A DNA stretch of 64,000 nt from the NCBI RefSeq assembly GCF_014489535.1, contig NZ_CP060783.1:3989501-4053500 (forward strand). Direction: 5' to 3'. This DNA is from Diaphorobacter aerolatus (lineage in GTDB: Bacteria > Pseudomonadota > Gammaproteobacteria > Burkholderiales > Burkholderiaceae_C). Below, piece after piece: positions 11,237 to 22,615 of this stretch. The notes beneath the pieces were generated by a model. It searched no databases. It worked only from the letters and a program-made list of their open reading frames with translations, and was not told where the DNA came from. Each line of letters starts with the position of its first letter. The first letter of the stretch is position 1. The translations under genes and the position numbers were made by a program.

Positions 11237-11544
11237 TGACTTTGACATTGGGTCACTTCCTGGCACTCGGCGCGATGCTGTTCGCCATGTCGGTGGTGGG
11301 CATCTTCCTCAATCGCAAGAACCTCATCGTTCTGCTGATGGCCATCGAGCTGATGCTCCTGGCCGTCAATATGAATTTCGTCGCGTTCTCCCATTACCTT
11401 GGCGACATGCATGGCCAGGTATTCGTGTTCTTCATCCTGACTGTGGCCGCCGCGGAGTCGGCCATCGGTCTGGCGATTCTGGTGCTGCTGTTCCGCAACA
11501 ACCGCAACATCAACGCCGAAGATCTCGACACCCTCAAGGGTTGA
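11236..11544 (+). CDS. nuoK: NADH-quinone oxidoreductase subunit K
   Basis: 102-residue, three-helix membrane subunit homologous to MrpC. The two buried glutamates thought to be on the proton path are visible in [11 protein letters not shown] (helix 2) and in [12 protein letters not shown] (helix 3). Normal length; overlaps nuoJ. Confidence 0.97.
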   Translation: MTLTLGHFLALGAMLFAMSVVGIFLNRKNLIVLLMAIELMLLAVNMNFVAFSHYLGDMHGQVFVFFILTVAAAESAIGLAILVLLFRNNRNINAEDLDTLKG

Positions 11545-11568
11545 ACGGACTAACCAAGGTTCAGAAGA

Positions 11569-13607
<2,039 letters not shown>

Positions 13608-13623
13608 TAGGGGAAAAATAAAA

Positions 13624-15099
13624 ATGGGATTGTTGAGTCTTGCAATCTGGGCACCGATCGCCTTCGGCGTTCTGCTGCTTTTCTTTGGGCGTGACAACCA
13701 GGCACCGATGGTGCGCTGGATCGCGCTGATCGGGGCGCTCATCGGGCTGGCGGTCACGTTGCCCATGTTCGGCGGTTTCGACAACGCGACGGCTGCCGCG
13801 CAGTTCGTTGAGAAGGCGATGTGGATTGAGCGCTTCAACGTGCACTACCACCTCGGCGTGGACGGCATCAGTTTCTGGTTCGTGCCGCTGACCGCCTTCA
13901 TCACCGTGATCGTGGTGATCGCCTCGTGGGAAAACATCACCGAGCGCGTGAATCAATACTTCGCCGCGTTCCTGATCCTCTCGGGCATCATGATCGGCGT
14001 GTTCTCGTCACTCGACGGCATCCTGTTCTATGTGTTCTTCGAAGCGACTCTGATTCCGATGTACCTGATCATCGGCATCTGGGGCGGCCCGAACCGTATC
14101 TACGCGGCGTTCAAGTTCTTCCTGTACACGCTGGCCGGTTCGCTGCTCATGCTGATCGCGCTGATCTACCTGTACAACGCGTCGGGTGGCAGCTTCGACA
14201 TCGCCACCTGGCACGCGTTGCCACTCTCGGCGACCGCGCAGACACTGTTGTTCTTCGCATTCTTTGCCGCCTTCGCGGTGAAGGTTCCGATGTTCCCGGT
14301 CCACACCTGGTTGCCGGACGTCCACGTGGAAGCGCCTACCGGTGGTTCCGCCGTGCTGGCCGCGATCATGCTGAAGCTCGGTGCCTATGGTTTCCTGCGT
14401 TTCTCGCTGCCGATTGCTCCGGACGCCGCGCGTGAATATGCGTGGCTCATGATCACGCTGTCGCTGATCGCCGTGATCTACGTGGGCGTGGTGGCGCTGG
14501 TTCAGCGCGACATGAAGAAGCTTGTGGCTTACTCGTCGGTCGCCCACATGGGTTTCGTGACGCTCGGTTTCTTCATCTTCAACGACCTCGGCATCTCCGG
14601 TGGCATCGTGCAGATGATCGCTCACGGCTTCGTGTCGGGTGCGATGTTCCTGTGCATCGGCGTGCTCTACGACCGTGTTCACTCGCGGGAAATTTCGGCC
14701 TATGGCGGTGTGGTCAACACCATGCCCAAGTTTGCCGCGTTTGCCCTGTTGTTCGCGATGGCCAATTGTGGTCTGCCCGCGACCGCCGGTTTCGTGGGCG
14801 AGTGGATGGTGATCCTCGGAGCGGTGAAATTCAACTTCTGGATCGGTCTCGGCTCTGCCACGGCGCTGATCTTCGGCGCGGCCTACACCCTTTGGATGTA
14901 CAAGCGCGTGTATCTGGGCCCGGTTGCCAACGACCATGTCGCAAAACTCAAGGACATCGGTTCGCGCGAGTTCCTCGTGCTGGCGATTCTGGCCATTGCC
15001 GTGCTCTACATGGGTCTGTATCCGAAGCCATTCACCGACGTGATGGACGTTTCTGTTGCCGAGCTGATCAAGCACGTCGCGCAGTCGAAATTGAACTGA
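13624..15099 (+). CDS. nuoM: NADH-quinone oxidoreductase subunit M
   Basis: 491-residue antiporter-like proton-pumping subunit with about 14 helices. Conserved features: the helix-5 glutamate in YVFFEATLIPMYLIIGIWGG, the lysine in AVKVPMFPVHTWLPDVHVEAPT, and LVAYSSVAHMGFVTLG. Intact and of normal length; 16 bp after nuoL and 24 bp before nuoN. Confidence 0.98.
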   Translation: MGLLSLAIWAPIAFGVLLLFFGRDNQAPMVRWIALIGALIGLAVTLPMFGGFDNATAAAQFVEKAMWIERFNVHYHLGVDGISFWFVPLTAFITVIVVIASWENITERVNQYFAAFLILSGIMIGVFSSLDGILFYVFFEATLIPMYLIIGIWGGPNRIYAAFKFFLYTLAGSLLMLIALIYLYNASGGSFDIATWHALPLSATAQTLLFFAFFAAFAVKVPMFPVHTWLPDVHVEAPTGGSAVLAAIMLKLGAYGFLRFSLPIAPDAAREYAWLMITLSLIAVIYVGVVALVQRDMKKLVAYSSVAHMGFVTLGFFIFNDLGISGGIVQMIAHGFVSGAMFLCIGVLYDRVHSREISAYGGVVNTMPKFAAFALLFAMANCGLPATAGFVGEWMVILGAVKFNFWIGLGSATALIFGAAYTLWMYKRVYLGPVANDHVAKLKDIGSREFLVLAILAIAVLYMGLYPKPFTDVMDVSVAELIKHVAQSKLN

Positions 15100-15123
15100 C
15101 CAGACTGGATTGAGAGATAAGAA

Positions 15124-16617
15124 ATGATTGACAACATCAGCTGGCTGGCCATTTATCCGGAGATCGTGCTGCTGGTCATGGCCTGCGTGATCGCGCTGGT
15201 AGACCTCGGCGTGAAGAGCTGTGGCCGCGCTCCGACCTACATCCTGACGCTGCTCACGCTGCTCGTCGTGGCCGTGCTCGAGGCCATGTACGCCCGCAAT
15301 GGCACCACCTTCTACGGCTGGGGCAATATGGTCGTGAGCGACGCCATGGGTAGCTGGCTCAAGTGCTTCGCCGCCGTGGCGATGATGATCACCATGGTCT
15401 ACGGTCGTCCCTACGCGGCCGACCGCGACATGCTGCGCGGCGGTGAGATGTTCACGCTCTCGCTGTTCTCGCTGCTGGGCATGTTCGTGATGATCGGTGC
15501 CAACAATTTCCTGGTCGTCTACCTTGGCCTTGAGTTGCTGACGCTCGCAAGCTACGCGCTTGTGGCGCTGCGCCGCGACCATTCGCAGTCCATCGAGGCC
15601 GCGATGAAGTATTTCGTGCTCGGCGCGATGGCTTCGGGCTTCCTGCTCTATGGCCTGTCGATGATCTACGGCGCCACCGGTTCGCTCGACATCGGTCAGG
15701 TATTCCAGGCCATCAACGGTGGCCAGATCCGTCATCAGGTACTGGTTTTCGGCACGGTGTTCGTGGTCGCCGGTCTGGGCTTCAAGCTCGGCGTGGTGCC
15801 GTTCCACATGTGGGTGCCCGACGTCTACCAGGGCGCGCCGACCTCCATCACCTTGTTGATCGGCAGCGCGCCCAAGCTCGCAGCCTTCGGCATGACCATG
15901 CGTCTTCTGGTCGATGGCCTGCTGCCGTTGGCCTTCGACTGGCAACAGATGCTGATGGTGATGGCGGTCTGCTCGCTGCTGATCGGCAACCTGGCGGGTC
16001 TGATGCAGACCAATCTGAAGCGCATGCTGGCCTACTCGACCATCTCGCAGATGGGCTTTGTGCTGCTTGGCCTGATGTCCGGCGTCATCCATGGCAACGT
16101 CGACGCCAATGCCGTCGAGAACGCCTACAGTGCCGCGATGTTCTACGTGGTGACCTACGTGCTGACGACGCTCGCGGCGTTCGGCGTGATCCTGCTGCTG
16201 GCGCGCGATGGCTTCGAAAGCGAAGAGATTGCCGATCTGGCAGGACTGAACCAGCGTAGCCCGCTCTACGCCGGCGTGATGGCCATCTGTTTGTTCTCCA
16301 TGGCCGGCATTCCGCCGCTTGTGGGTTTCTATGCCAAGCTGTCGGTGCTCCAGGCACTGGTGTCTTCCGGCGAGACCTCGCACATCGCATTGGCGGTGTT
16401 CGCGGTGATCATGTCGTTGATCGGTGCGTTCTACTACCTGCGCGTGGTGAAGGTCATGTACTTCGACAAGCCGCTCACAGCCACCACGGTTTCCGCGCCA
16501 ATGGACGTGCGCACGGTGCTCACGCTGAACGCCGCCGCATTGCTGGTGCTGGGCCTGTTGCCCGGTGGCCTGATGAACCTGTGCGCCGACGCCATCGTTC
16601 GCGCACTCGCGACCTGA
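15124..16617 (+). CDS. nuoN: NADH-quinone oxidoreductase subunit N
   Basis: 497-residue antiporter-like subunit, last of the complex I structural genes. Shows YLGLELLTLASYALVALRR (conserved Glu), LGFKLGVVPFHMWVPDVYQGAPT (conserved Lys) and MLAYSTISQMGFVLLGL. Multi-helix throughout and intact. Confidence 0.98.
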   Translation: MIDNISWLAIYPEIVLLVMACVIALVDLGVKSCGRAPTYILTLLTLLVVAVLEAMYARNGTTFYGWGNMVVSDAMGSWLKCFAAVAMMITMVYGRPYAADRDMLRGGEMFTLSLFSLLGMFVMIGANNFLVVYLGLELLTLASYALVALRRDHSQSIEAAMKYFVLGAMASGFLLYGLSMIYGATGSLDIGQVFQAINGGQIRHQVLVFGTVFVVAGLGFKLGVVPFHMWVPDVYQGAPTSITLLIGSAPKLAAFGMTMRLLVDGLLPLAFDWQQMLMVMAVCSLLIGNLAGLMQTNLKRMLAYSTISQMGFVLLGLMSGVIHGNVDANAVENAYSAAMFYVVTYVLTTLAAFGVILLLARDGFESEEIADLAGLNQRSPLYAGVMAICLFSMAGIPPLVGFYAKLSVLQALVSSGETSHIALAVFAVIMSLIGAFYYLRVVKVMYFDKPLTATTVSAPMDVRTVLTLNAAALLVLGLLPGGLMNLCADAIVRALAT

Positions 16618-16670
16618 TCGGTGGATCGGTTCGCGACAAGGCAAAGAGACAAGAAAAAGGAAGAGGCCGC

Positions 16671-16976
16671 ATGTCACAGACCGCTGCGATCTGGCTGGTG
16701 ATTCTGGCGGCGTTTGCCGCTGCCAACTGGCCTTTCCTGTCTCAACGCCTCATGCTCGTGGGGCCGCTTCCCAAGGGCGCGAAGCCCTTTGCCGTCCGGC
16801 TTCTCGAACTCGTCGTGCTGTATCTCGTGGTCGGCTTGATCGCGATGCTGCTCGAACGCCGAGCGGGCCAGAATGCTCCTCAGGGATGGGAGTTCTACGC
16901 CGTGACCGCAACGCTGTTCATCACGCTCGCATTCCCGGGCTTTGTCTACCGTTATCTGGTGCGCCGCCGCGGCTGA
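16671..16976 (+). CDS. DUF2818 family membrane protein
   Basis: 101-residue protein with three hydrophobic segments (about residues 5-25, 43-60 and 75-95) and basic ends (RYLVRRRG). It matches the DUF2818 family, which in beta-proteobacteria sits directly after nuoN. It starts 53 bp after nuoN with an upstream purine-rich stretch (AGAAAAAGGAAGAGG) that could serve as ribosome site. The function is unknown; position suggests an accessory or assembly role for complex I, which is inference. Confidence 0.85.
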   Translation: MSQTAAIWLVILAAFAAANWPFLSQRLMLVGPLPKGAKPFAVRLLELVVLYLVVGLIAMLLERRAGQNAPQGWEFYAVTATLFITLAFPGFVYRYLVRRRG

Positions 16977-17064
16977 GGCGTTTGGCGCTACCATGCGCAT
17001 CTCGCACCCCATGCGGTGCAGTTGGCCCTCTCTTTTCTCCTACGACTCACGTTGATCTGCCGAT

Positions 17065-17574
17065 ATGAAGGTTCTTGATCTGCTCTGTGATGCCGACCAC
17101 CGCTTCGAGGGCTGGTTTGCGTCCGAAGAGGACTTTCAGTCTCAGCTTGATCGTGGCCTCGTCGAATGCCCCATGTGCGGCAGCGACCACATCCGCAAGG
17201 GCCTGAGCGCCCCGCGCCTGAATCTGCGCACGCCCCTGCAGGATCATCCGCCGCCGCATCAGGCCAGTGCTTCGGACGACAGCGTAGCGGCGGCAACGTC
17301 CCGGAACGTCAGCAATCGCGCGTCACCGATGTCCGCGCAATTGCAGTCCCAGTTACAGGAAGCATGGCTGCGAGCGGCGCGCCATGTCGTCGCCAACACG
17401 GAAAACGTTGGCGAGCAATTCGCTCACGAGGCACGCCGCATTCACTACGGCGATGCGCCCGAGCGCGGCATTCGCGGTCAGGCGTCGGCCGAGGAGACGG
17501 CTGAACTGCTCGAAGAAGGCATCGACGTGATGCCCTTCGTGCTTCCGGATTCGCTCAAGGAAACGCTGCAGTAA
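17065..17574 (+). CDS. DUF1178 family protein
   Basis: 169 residues. The N-terminus MKVLDLLCDADHRFEGWFASEEDF and CPMCGS (residues about 34-39) are the hallmark of DUF1178, a zinc-ribbon-like family of unknown function. A low-complexity linker follows, then a conserved C-terminal helix-rich part ending in VMPFVLPDSLKETLQ. It is a frequent neighbour downstream of nuo genes in this group, often before a NUDIX gene; here a minus-strand gene follows instead. Confidence 0.88.
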   Translation: MKVLDLLCDADHRFEGWFASEEDFQSQLDRGLVECPMCGSDHIRKGLSAPRLNLRTPLQDHPPPHQASASDDSVAAATSRNVSNRASPMSAQLQSQLQEAWLRAARHVVANTENVGEQFAHEARRIHYGDAPERGIRGQASAEETAELLEEGIDVMPFVLPDSLKETLQ

Positions 17575-17601
17575 CGGCGCGCGCCGTCAACTGGCGGCAC
17601 C

Positions 17602-18396
17602 TCACTTCAGCCATTTCTGAGCCGCAGCCTTCAGTCCGCCACGCTGATCGATCTGGTCCCACGAGAAGCGCAGCACGCGTGCGTAGTCGGCGTCATCGCT
17701 GGGAAACAGAAAGCCCAGCCGGTTCACCGGCGTGAGCGGCTTTTCCAGAAATGCGGCATGAAGACGCGGCTCGGCGTGCGCATAGTGCAGCGCCTCATAG
17801 GTCTCGGTGATCATCACGTCGCCTTTGCCTTCGGCAATCAGCGCGGGTATCTCGGCATTCTTGTCGTGGGTGCTGACCTGCGCCGAAGTGAGGTTCTGCA
17901 GCACATAGGCCTCATTGGTACCGCCGGGATTCTTGATCACGCGTACACCGGATTGATTGAGGCTTTCGGGCGTCTGGAACTTGTCCATGTCGGCCTTGCG
18001 CACCAGCGCGACCTTGCCGAACGGCGCATAGCCCGGAAGCATGTCGGCCTGGCTGATGCGTGCCACATTGCGCGTGATACCGCCCACCGCCACGTCGTAC
18101 TTGTTGGCCTTGAGGTCTGCCATCAAGTTGGGCCAGCTCGTGGGCACGAACTCCACCTTGACGCCCATTTCCTTGGCCATGGCCTCGATCACGTCCACGT
18201 CATGACCGCTGTAGCCACCATCGGTCTTGATGGCAAACGGACGATAGTCGCCCGGCGTGCCGACGCGCAGCGTCTTGGTCTGCATGATCTGGTCGAGGCG
18301 AGGACCGGCGGTGGCGGAAAAACAAGCCAGCGCACAGGTCGCCGAGGCGATGACGGTCAGCGTGGAGTGCAAAAAGCGGTGGTGAGCGATGGGCAT
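17602..18396 (-). CDS. Periplasmic amino-acid-type substrate-binding protein (SBP family 3)
   Basis: 264 residues with an N-terminal signal peptide (hydrophobic core about residues 11-27, cleavage likely after SATAG). The mature part begins with TLRVGTPGDYRPF and GYSGHDVDVIEAMAKEMGVKVEFV, the standard opening of family 3 solute-binding proteins; PheC-like cyclodienyl dehydratases share this fold and are an alternative. No permease or ATPase is adjacent, so it may serve a transporter encoded elsewhere or be an enzyme. Start chosen at the ATG that begins the signal peptide, with AAGGAG upstream. Confidence 0.8.
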   Translation of the reverse strand: MPIAHHRFLHSTLTVIASATCALACFSATAGPRLDQIMQTKTLRVGTPGDYRPFAIKTDGGYSGHDVDVIEAMAKEMGVKVEFVPTSWPNLMADLKANKYDVAVGGITRNVARISQADMLPGYAPFGKVALVRKADMDKFQTPESLNQSGVRVIKNPGGTNEAYVLQNLTSAQVSTHDKNAEIPALIAEGKGDVMITETYEALHYAHAEPRLHAAFLEKPLTPVNRLGFLFPSDDADYARVLRFSWDQIDQRGGLKAAAQKWLK

Positions 18397-18537
18397 GATG
18401 AAAGATGTCTCCTTAGAAAGTGGCTGGTCGATAGCCAGCAAAACCACCTGCCGAGTATTGCACCGAGTCGGCTGGATTTTCACTACCGCGCAAATGCTGC
18501 GCATGGAAGGTCAGGCTGCGTGGCAGGTGCGCCCATG

Positions 18538-18561
18538 AAAAAACCGCCCGAAGGCGGTTTC
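18538..18561 (-). terminator. Rho-independent terminator of gdhA
   Basis: Read on the minus strand: AAACCGCC-TTCG-GGCGGTTT followed by a T tract, 25-48 bp after the gdhA stop. Stable GC stem with UUCG tetraloop, a classic intrinsic terminator. Confidence 0.9.
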
Positions 18562-18585
18562 CAGATCAAGCAGGGGCGCCGAGGA

Positions 18586-19928
18586 TCAGATCACGCCCTG
18601 TGCCAGCATGGCATCGGCCACCTTCACGAAACCAGCGATGTTGGCACCATCGATATAGCTCACGGTGCCGTCCGCGCGCTTGCCATGCTTGACGCAGGCG
18701 GCGTGGATGTTCTGCATGATCTGCAGAAGGCGAGCGTCCACTTCCTCGCGGTTCCATGTCAGGCGCATGGCGTTCTGGCTCATTTCCAGACCCGACGTGG
18801 CCACGCCACCGGCGTTCGACGCCTTGCCCGGGGCGTAGAGCACGCCTGCCGCTTCAAACGCCTTGGCGGCTTCGATGGTGGAGGGCATGTTCGCGCCTTC
18901 GGCGACGCAGACCACGCCGTTCTTGATCAGCAGTCTGGCGTCGCTCTCGTCGAGTTCATTTTGTGTAGCGCAGGGCAGCGCGATATCGACCGGAACATGC
19001 CAGGGACGCACGTTCGCTTCAAACCTCGCGCCCACGCGCGCGGCATAGTCGTTGACGCGGCCATACAGATGGTTCTTGACCTCCATGAGGACCGCGAGCT
19101 TCTCGGGCGTGAAGCCGTCCTCGTCGATCACGGTGCCCGAGGAATCCGACACGGTCACGACCCTGGCGCCGAGTTCCATGGCCTTTTCGACCGCGTACTG
19201 CGCCACGTTTCCCGAGCCGGACACCGACACACGCATGCCGCCAAAGCTCTTGCCCTGCGTCTTGAGCATTTCGTCGGCAAAGTAGACCGTGCCGTAGCCG
19301 GTCGCCTCGGGACGGATCAGCGAACCGCCGAACGCCATGCCCTTGCCGGTGAACACCGAAGCCGCGCTGTTCGCGAGCTTCTTGTACATGCCGGCCATGA
19401 AGCCGACTTCGCGGCCACCCACGCCGATGTCCCCTGCGGGCACGTCGGTGTCGGGCCCCACGTGGCGGAACAGCTCGGACACGAAGGCCTGGCAGAACCG
19501 CATGACTTCAGCGGGACTCTTGCCCTTGGGATCGAAATCGGATCCGCCCTTGCCGCCGCCCATGGGAAGGGTGGTCAGCGCGTTCTTGAAGGTCTGCTCG
19601 AAAGCCAGGAACTTCAGCACCGACAGATTCACCGAGGGATGAAAGCGCAGACCGCCCTTGTAGGGGCCGATCGCCATGCTGTGCTGGATGCGAAAGCCCG
19701 GTTGACCTGCACGTCGCCGTGGTCGTCGGTCCAGGACACGCGGAACATCACGATGCGCTCGGGCTCAATCAAGCGCTCGAGCAGGCCGTGCTCCGCATAG
19801 CGCGGATTCTTCTCGATGAAAGGCCACAGGCTTTCCATCACTTCGGTGACGGCTTGCAGAAATTCCGGTTGACCGGGATTGCGCTGCGCGACTTGTTCGA
19901 GAAATTGACCGAGCGATGCGTGCTTCAT
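18586..19928 (-). CDS. gdhA: NADP-specific glutamate dehydrogenase (one apparent frameshift)
   Basis: Hexameric enzyme converting 2-oxoglutarate and ammonium to glutamate. N-terminal part reads normally (RIVMFRVSWTDDHGDVQVNR); the frame then changes at the C run 19697-19699 (minus-strand G run). Adding one base gives [23 protein letters not shown], which contains the substrate-binding lysine region, and TLPMGGGKGGSDFDPKGKS. The repaired protein is 447 residues, the length of the E. coli enzyme. A dinucleotide-binding GSGNVAQ motif lies mid-protein. Both halves are clearly coding, so I treat the gene as intact. It has its own terminator. Confidence 0.95.
19697..19699 (-). other. Frameshift site in gdhA (run one base short)
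   Basis: On the minus strand CGGGCTTTC should be CGGGGCTTTC to read NRGFRIQHS. The given sequence instead yields NRAFASSTAW and an early stop. Confidence 0.85.
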
Positions 19929-20302
19929 AGAGCGGAACCTTCTATCTATCTTGGTGACAACTGTTTCTTGATTGCAAGCGGAATTATGTCAAAAAGACAT
20001 GGCGTCATGCACCAAAATGGAAGGCATGCACCCGCGGTGCTCAGGTTTCTTGACGATGGACAATTCGGGATAGGTAGTTTGCACTCTTTTGGTGATACCA
20101 CTGCCTTGTTTTGGTGATTGATGGTCGTCGATCCAGGGCTGTCCGGAGTCGCACCGATTTCGCGTGCGGGAGTCCCTGATCGCGTGAGTGGCAAGAATGG
20201 GGTACACGGGGTTGTCATCTCGCGGACAGACAGTGTCGATCCCGGTTGATCGAACACTTCCGGATCGAAGTGATGGCGGGTTTACGAAAAAGGGGTCAAT
20301 CC
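19929..20302. promoter_or_regulatory. Upstream region of gdhA with repeated TTGGTG motifs and a palindrome
   Basis: A 374-bp gene-free stretch between divergently oriented genes. It holds three direct copies of TTGGTGA (19951, 20089 and 20111; the last two within identical 10-mers TTTTGGTGAT spaced 22 bp, two helical turns) and one inverted CACCAAAA at 20010. A perfect 5-bp inverted repeat ATGTC-AAAAA-GACAT spans 19986-20000 and, read on the minus strand, contains TTGACA, a possible -35 box for gdhA; I see no convincing -10. Possible regulator binding area, not proven. Confidence 0.4.
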
Positions 20303-20557
20303 ATGAAAAATAGGACCAGAGCCTGCGCATTGAGCGCGACTGCCGCAGCGGCCGTTTTTCTCACGACCGGCGCATCGGCGGCGCAGGACGATGACGTGGT
20401 GAGCAAGCGGCGATCACCCGTCGCGGTCGAATACGCACTCGCCGCCCAGCGCCAGCCAGGGCTGGTGGATTTCACGCACAGCTTTGCGACGCAATGGGTG
20501 CTCTCATCGGCCGCCCTGGCGGGCAGCCCGACGCCCGAGGCCTCAGAGCTGGACTGA
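20303..20557 (+). CDS. Small exported protein of unknown function
   Basis: 84 residues. MKNRTRAC followed by an Ala-rich hydrophobic stretch (about residues 9-25) and ASA-AQ form a plausible signal peptide with signal peptidase I cleavage. The mature part (about 58 residues) is polar and has no cysteine pair or recognised domain. An AAAGGGG ribosome site is correctly placed before the ATG. It lies alone on the plus strand and its stop is 5 bp from the convergent mutL end. I do not recognise it; coding status is likely but not certain. Confidence 0.5.
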   Translation: MKNRTRACALSATAAAAVFLTTGASAAQDDDVVSKRRSPVAVEYALAAQRQPGLVDFTHSFATQWVLSSAALAGSPTPEASELD

Positions 20558-20563
20558 AAACGT

Positions 20564-22534
20564 TCAGCGGCCGCGCAGGAACAGCGCGTCCAGCTCCTTC
20601 ATGGAGAGCTGCCGCCACGTGGGCCGTCCGTGGTTGCATTGGTCCGAGCGGTCGGTCACTTCCATCTGCCGCAGCAGTGCATTCATTTCGTCGAGCGTGA
20701 GCTTGCGGTTGGCACGCACCGCGCCGTGGCAGGCCATGGTGGCGAGGATTTCATTGCGCGCGCGCTGCACCACGGTGCTTGCATCATGCTGCGACAGCTC
20801 GGCCAGCACGCTGCGCGCAAGCTCCACGGGATCGCCATGCGCCAGCGCGGTGGGAACGGCCCGAACCGCCAGCGTGCGCGGCGAGAATGGCGAAATTTCC
20901 ATGCCCAGCAGCGCCAGCGTGTCGGCGTTCGATTCCGCCGCCGCAACTTCGTGGGGCGTGGCGGCGAAGGTTGCGGGGATCAACAGCGGCTGGCTGGCGA
21001 TGCGTGCCGATTCGTCGATCACCTGGCTCTTGAGGCGTTCATAGACGATGCGCTCATGCGCTGCGTGCATGTCCACGATGATCATGCCTTGCGCGCTCTC
21101 GGCCAGAATGTAGACGCCGTGAATCTGCGCCACGGCGCGGCCCAGGGGCCACGGCGATGCGTCGGACTCGGTCGTCGGTGCGCGCGGTGTGTCGATCGGC
21201 GTAGCGGCACCGGTCGATGCCGACGGTGCGGCAGCGGAGCCAGCGGGCGGCGAGTCGGCAGCAGCCGACCTCGGCGCACCCCAGAGCGCCTGCAGATCCT
21301 CGACCTTGTGGCCCACGCGTTCCTCGAACGGCATGGTGGACTGGGCCTTCCAGTGAGGCGTTGGCGCCCATGCCGTGGCCGCGTTGCCCGGCGATGCCGC
21401 CATGGGCTCATTGCCCGTAGGCAGGGGCGAATTCTCGCTCGCCGCAGCCGCAGCCGCAGCCAGCGCCTGGGCGCGTGGCACGGCGAGCGCGTTTTCCACG
21501 GCGTGACGCACGGCCTGATGGACCTCCCGGCTATCGCGAAAACGCACTTCGATCTTGGTCGGATGCACGTTCACGTCCACGCGCAGTGGATCGATTTCGA
21601 CGAACAGCGCATAGACCGGCTGCTTTTGTCCGTGCAGCACGTCCTCGTATGCGCTGCGCGCCGCATGCGTCAGCACCTTGTCGCGAACGAAGCGGCCGTT
21701 GACGTAGCAGAACTGTTGATCGGCACGCGAACGCGCGGCATCCGGAAGCCCTGCGCGGCCCGAGACCGTCGCATTGCCTAGCTTGAACTGCACGGCCACC
21801 GATTCCTCGATGAAGTCGGCGCCAAGCACGTCGGCGAGTCGGCGACCAAGGGCTTCCTGATGCTTGTCGGCATTGTCGATGTCGGCGCGATCCAGCGTGG
21901 CGCGCCATTGCTCGACCAGCTTGCCTTCGTGCCAGATCGCAAAACCCACATCGGGCCGGGCGAGCGCATGGCGGCGCACGGCCTCCACGCAGTGCGCGAG
22001 TTCCGTGGCATCGGTCTTCAGGAATTTGCGGCGCGCGGGAGTGGAGAAAAACAACTCCTTGACCTCCACGGTCGTGCCCCGGCTGCGCGCAGCCGGACGC
22101 AACTCGCCACTGCGCGCATCCAGCAGAAAGCCATTGGCCTGATCCTGCGTGCGCGAGAGCAGGGCGGTTTCGGACACGGATGCAATGGCCGCCAGTGCCT
22201 CACCGCGAAATCCCATCGTGCTGACCGCTTCCAGATCGTGCAGATTGGTTATCTTGCTCGTCGCGTGGCGGCGCAGCGCCACCGGCAATTCTTCTGGCGG
22301 AATGCCGACGCCATCGTCTTCGACCGCGATCAGTCGAACCCCGCCCGCAAGCAGGCGCACGGTGATCTGCGTGGCACCGGCATCGAGTGCGTTGTCCACC
22401 AGCTCGCGCACCGCCGAGGCGGGGCGTTCGACGACCTCACCAGCGGCGATCTGGCTGATCAGCTCGTCGGGCAGATCGCGAATCGGGCGTCGGTCGGAGG
22501 TTGGGGAGAGTGGGTTGGGGTTGGCTTCGTTCAC
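20564..22534 (-). CDS. mutL: DNA mismatch repair protein MutL
   Basis: 656 residues. The N-terminal GHKL ATPase shows IAAGEVVERPASAVRELVDNALDAGA, GIPPEELP and TMGFRGEALAAI. A Pro/Ala/Ser-rich linker (about residues 345-455) leads to the C-terminal dimerisation domain. That domain contains DMHAAHERIVYE, which fits the DQHA(X)2E(X)4E endonuclease motif with M for Q, plus MACHGAVRA and CNHGRP near the end. This points to a nicking MutL, as expected in bacteria that lack MutH. The closing residues ALFLRGR end 30 bp from a plus-strand gene. Confidence 0.97.
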   Translation of the reverse strand: MNEANPNPLSPTSDRRPIRDLPDELISQIAAGEVVERPASAVRELVDNALDAGATQITVRLLAGGVRLIAVEDDGVGIPPEELPVALRRHATSKITNLHDLEAVSTMGFRGEALAAIASVSETALLSRTQDQANGFLLDARSGELRPAARSRGTTVEVKELFFSTPARRKFLKTDATELAHCVEAVRRHALARPDVGFAIWHEGKLVEQWRATLDRADIDNADKHQEALGRRLADVLGADFIEESVAVQFKLGNATVSGRAGLPDAARSRADQQFCYVNGRFVRDKVLTHAARSAYEDVLHGQKQPVYALFVEIDPLRVDVNVHPTKIEVRFRDSREVHQAVRHAVENALAVPRAQALAAAAAAASENSPLPTGNEPMAASPGNAATAWAPTPHWKAQSTMPFEERVGHKVEDLQALWGAPRSAAADSPPAGSAAAPSASTGAATPIDTPRAPTTESDASPWPLGRAVAQIHGVYILAESAQGMIIVDMHAAHERIVYERLKSQVIDESARIASQPLLIPATFAATPHEVAAAESNADTLALLGMEISPFSPRTLAVRAVPTALAHGDPVELARSVLAELSQHDASTVVQRARNEILATMACHGAVRANRKLTLDEMNALLRQMEVTDRSDQCNHGRPTWRQLSMKELDALFLRGR

Positions 22535-22615
22535 CGGTTGATTCTAGGGCCTGTTGTCGCGCGTCGAGCCCTGCAGAATCGTGGACACTCACGCTCCCGC
22601 TAAACTCGGGCCCGA

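Noticed and set aside
14008-16677. Very long minus-strand open frame (889 codons) opposite nuoM-nuoN
   Set aside because: His/Arg/Gln-rich product typical of the antisense of high-GC membrane genes; no domain, no ribosome site, and the plus strand is certain complex I coding.
17758-19800. Plus-strand 680-codon frame across the binding protein and gdhA
   Set aside because: Runs across two minus-strand genes and their terminator; clearly antisense noise.
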